Part shown: piece after piece, positions 22,572-24,123 of the stretch
Position numbering within the stretch: the stretch's first letter is position 1
Layout: every line of letters starts with the position of its first letter
Origin: Lysobacteraceae bacterium UBA6001
GTDB lineage: Bacteria; Pseudomonadota; Gammaproteobacteria; Xanthomonadales; Xanthomonadaceae
Length of the DNA stretch: 24,123 nt
Reading direction: 5' to 3'
Assembly (NCBI GenBank): GCA_002429615.1
Contig: DJAN01000090.1
Coordinates: forward strand, 1-24,123
Made by a program: the position numbers and the translations under genes
Notes under the pieces: model-generated
Database searches by the model: none
What the model was told of the DNA's origin: nothing
Seen by the model: only the letters and a program-made list of their open reading frames with translations

Positions 22572-24023
22572 ATGTTGATCCTGCCTTTGCACAAGCCGCT
22601 CACCTGGGCGACCTGGCCGTGGATGACCACCTTGCTGCTGCTGGTCAACGTGGTGGTGTTCTTCGGCATGCAGGCAGGCGACACCGAGGCGATGACCCAG
22701 GCCCAGCGCTATTACCTGCACTCCGGGCTGGCCGCGCAGGAACTGCCGGCGTATCGCCAATACCTCATCGACAGCGGCCGCGGCGACGAAGTGCAGGCGC
22801 TGGACGACGAAGACGAATCCGAGCAGTGGGCGCAGCTGGCCGATGCCAGCGTGAACGACCTGGGCTTCCGTGCGCATCTGGCCGCCGTCGCCCCGGGTGA
22901 GGATGAGCAGGCCCAGGCGCGCTGGCGTCCGCTGCGCGCCGAGTTCGACCGGCGCCTGGAGGCGATCTTCACCCTGCGCAACATGCAGCGCAGTTCGGAA
23001 TGGTCGCCTCGGCGCATGTTGACCGCCGCGTTCCTGCACGGCGATCCCATGCACCTGATCGGCAACATGCTGTTCCTGGTCGCGCTGGGCCTGCTGCTGG
23101 AAGGGGCGATCGGGCCGTGGTGGCTGCTGGGCGTGTATGTGGTCGGGGCCTACGGTTCCTCCGCGGCCAGCGTGCTGTGGCGCTGGGGCGAACATGGCGG
23201 CGGGCTCGGTGCCTCCGGCGCGATCGCGGCGATGATGGGGGCGTTCTGCGCGGTCTGGGGCCGCCAGCCGGTGCGCTTCTTCTATTGGTTCTGGGTGGTG
23301 TTCGACTACGTGCGTGCGCCGGCGATCCTGCTGTTCCCGGTGTGGCTGGGCTGGGAGGTGTTCAACCTGCTGTCCGAGCAGGGCGCGCGCATCGCTTTCG
23401 AGGCGCATGCCGGCGGCCTGCTCACCGGGGTGGTGATGGGCGCGCTGCTGGTGTGGATGCGGCAGACCCGGCCGGCGTTTCTTCTCGATACGCCGGTCGC
23501 GGTGGGGGATGATCGCTGGGAGCGCGCGCAGCGCCATCTCGGGCGCATGGAGAACACCGAGGCCGAATCCCTGCTGGCCGAACTGGCCGCCGAACAGCCG
23601 CATCGTTTCGAGGTGGCCTTGGCGCGTTGCCGGGTCGCGCGCAATGCCGGTCAGCGCCAGTTCCTGCAACGCCATGCGCTCACCCTGCTGCGTTTGTCGG
23701 CCGCCGATGCGGCGCAGGTGCAGGCGCAGTGGCACCTGGTGCAGGGCATGCCCGCCGACGGCGTGGTGCTGCCGGCCGAGGTGCGCGCGGCGCTCGCATC
23801 GCAATGGATATCGCTCGGCCACCTGCAGGAGGCCGAGCGGTTGTTGGCACTGGACGGGGACGCTGGCCCGCGCGATGCGCAGGCGCAGCTGTGGCTGAAG
23901 CTGGCGTTGGCGCATGGGGCGCGGCAGCCGGCGGACCAGCAGCGCCTGCTGTCGCATCTGCTGCAGGCGTTTCCGGATCAGCCGCAGGCGACCAAGGCGC
24001 GCTTCCTGCTCGACAACGCCTGA
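22572..24023 (+). CDS. Rhomboid-family protease with large N-terminal insertion and C-terminal helical domain
   Basis: This 483-residue membrane protein has the rhomboid catalytic signature: His161 and Asn165 in HLIGNM, Ser215 in GLGASGA and His279 in FEAHAGG. Between the first membrane helix (about 17-34) and the catalytic core is an insertion of roughly 115 residues with an acidic patch ([14 protein letters not shown]). After the last membrane helix, residues about 305-483 form an Ala/Leu/Arg-rich helical region resembling degenerate TPR repeats ([38 protein letters not shown]). I chose the ATG preceded by AAGGA eight bases upstream; ATG at 22563 would add three residues. It is unlike the compact rhomboid at 3.0 kb, so it is not a recent duplicate. 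The substrate is unknown. Confidence 0.9.
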   Translation: MLILPLHKPLTWATWPWMTTLLLLVNVVVFFGMQAGDTEAMTQAQRYYLHSGLAAQELPAYRQYLIDSGRGDEVQALDDEDESEQWAQLADASVNDLGFRAHLAAVAPGEDEQAQARWRPLRAEFDRRLEAIFTLRNMQRSSEWSPRRMLTAAFLHGDPMHLIGNMLFLVALGLLLEGAIGPWWLLGVYVVGAYGSSAASVLWRWGEHGGGLGASGAIAAMMGAFCAVWGRQPVRFFYWFWVVFDYVRAPAILLFPVWLGWEVFNLLSEQGARIAFEAHAGGLLTGVVMGALLVWMRQTRPAFLLDTPVAVGDDRWERAQRHLGRMENTEAESLLAELAAEQPHRFEVALARCRVARNAGQRQFLQRHALTLLRLSAADAAQVQAQWHLVQGMPADGVVLPAEVRAALASQWISLGHLQEAERLLALDGDAGPRDAQAQLWLKLALAHGARQPADQQRLLSHLLQAFPDQPQATKARFLLDNA

Positions 24024-24030
24024 GGCAACC

Positions 24031-24123
24031 TCAGGCGGTGGGCGTGGTGGCGCGGCCGAGCGCGGCCAGCGCCGCTTCCAGGCGCCGCCGCTGCTCGGGG
24101 TCTTCGCTGCGCCCCAGCGCGTC
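24031..24123 (-). CDS. Unidentified protein, C-terminal end only
   Basis: An open frame entering from the right edge reads 30 residues (starting [20 protein letters not shown]) to a TGA, only seven bases past the stop of the convergent rhomboid gene. The charged helical composition and codon use look coding, but nothing identifies the family. Confidence 0.5.
   Translation of the reverse strand, partial: DALGRSEDPEQRRRLEAALAALGRATTPTA

Overview
The window is about 24.1 kb of GC-rich, densely coding chromosomal DNA. It suggests a gammaproteobacterium of the Xanthomonadaceae/Lysobacteraceae (Lysobacter, Luteimonas, Pseudoxanthomonas or Stenotrophomonas type). The reasons are the base composition, a large TonB-dependent receptor, paired M13 peptidases, TPR-sulfotransferases, a GTAG-type REP palindrome near 21.9 kb and a near-ideal CRP/Clp operator. 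The genus is inferred from style, not from a search. I see no tRNA, rRNA, CRISPR array, transposase or integrase.

Layout. (1) 1-3.7 kb, plus strand: 3' part of a DadA-like FAD amine/amino-acid oxidoreductase overlapping a glutathione reductase, then an alkyltransferase-like DNA repair protein and a compact rhomboid protease, closed by a bidirectional terminator. (2) 3.8-9.4 kb, minus strand: a small membrane protein with a degenerate GGDEF domain, an intact M13 lipoprotein metallopeptidase, a roughly 600-base non-coding stretch with two mutually inverted long palindromic repeats, and a second full-length M13 protein that has lost its zinc ligands. (3) 9.5-14.4 kb, plus strand: a PYROXD2/CrtI-like flavoprotein, then two tandem TPR-sulfotransferases. 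(4) 14.4-17.3 kb, minus strand: a 947-residue TonB-dependent receptor, convergent with the sulfotransferases. (5) 17.28-17.53 kb: a divergent control region with a CRP-type site and a separate 16-bp perfect palindrome. (6) 17.5-19.0 kb, plus strand: mrp and dcd. (7) 19.1-20.3 kb, minus strand: dienelactone hydrolase, HIT protein and a 55-residue membrane protein, apparently one operon. (8) 20.5-24.1 kb: rimO (+), greB (-), a large two-part rhomboid protein (+), and the C-terminal end of an unidentified minus-strand gene.

Most genes are housekeeping or redox/repair functions. The unusual content is in the middle. There is an active/dead M13 pair, in which three His positions became Arg and the Glu zinc ligand became Ser. 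A membrane GGDEF relic has lost its active site but keeps the RxxD c-di-GMP inhibitory-site geometry. Two sulfotransferase paralogues carry different changes in the PAPS-binding motif and face a Tyr/Asp-rich receptor. Two palindromic repeats have conserved cores, while their arms differ in sequence yet remain self-complementary. All gene names rest on motif recognition by eye; no database search was possible.
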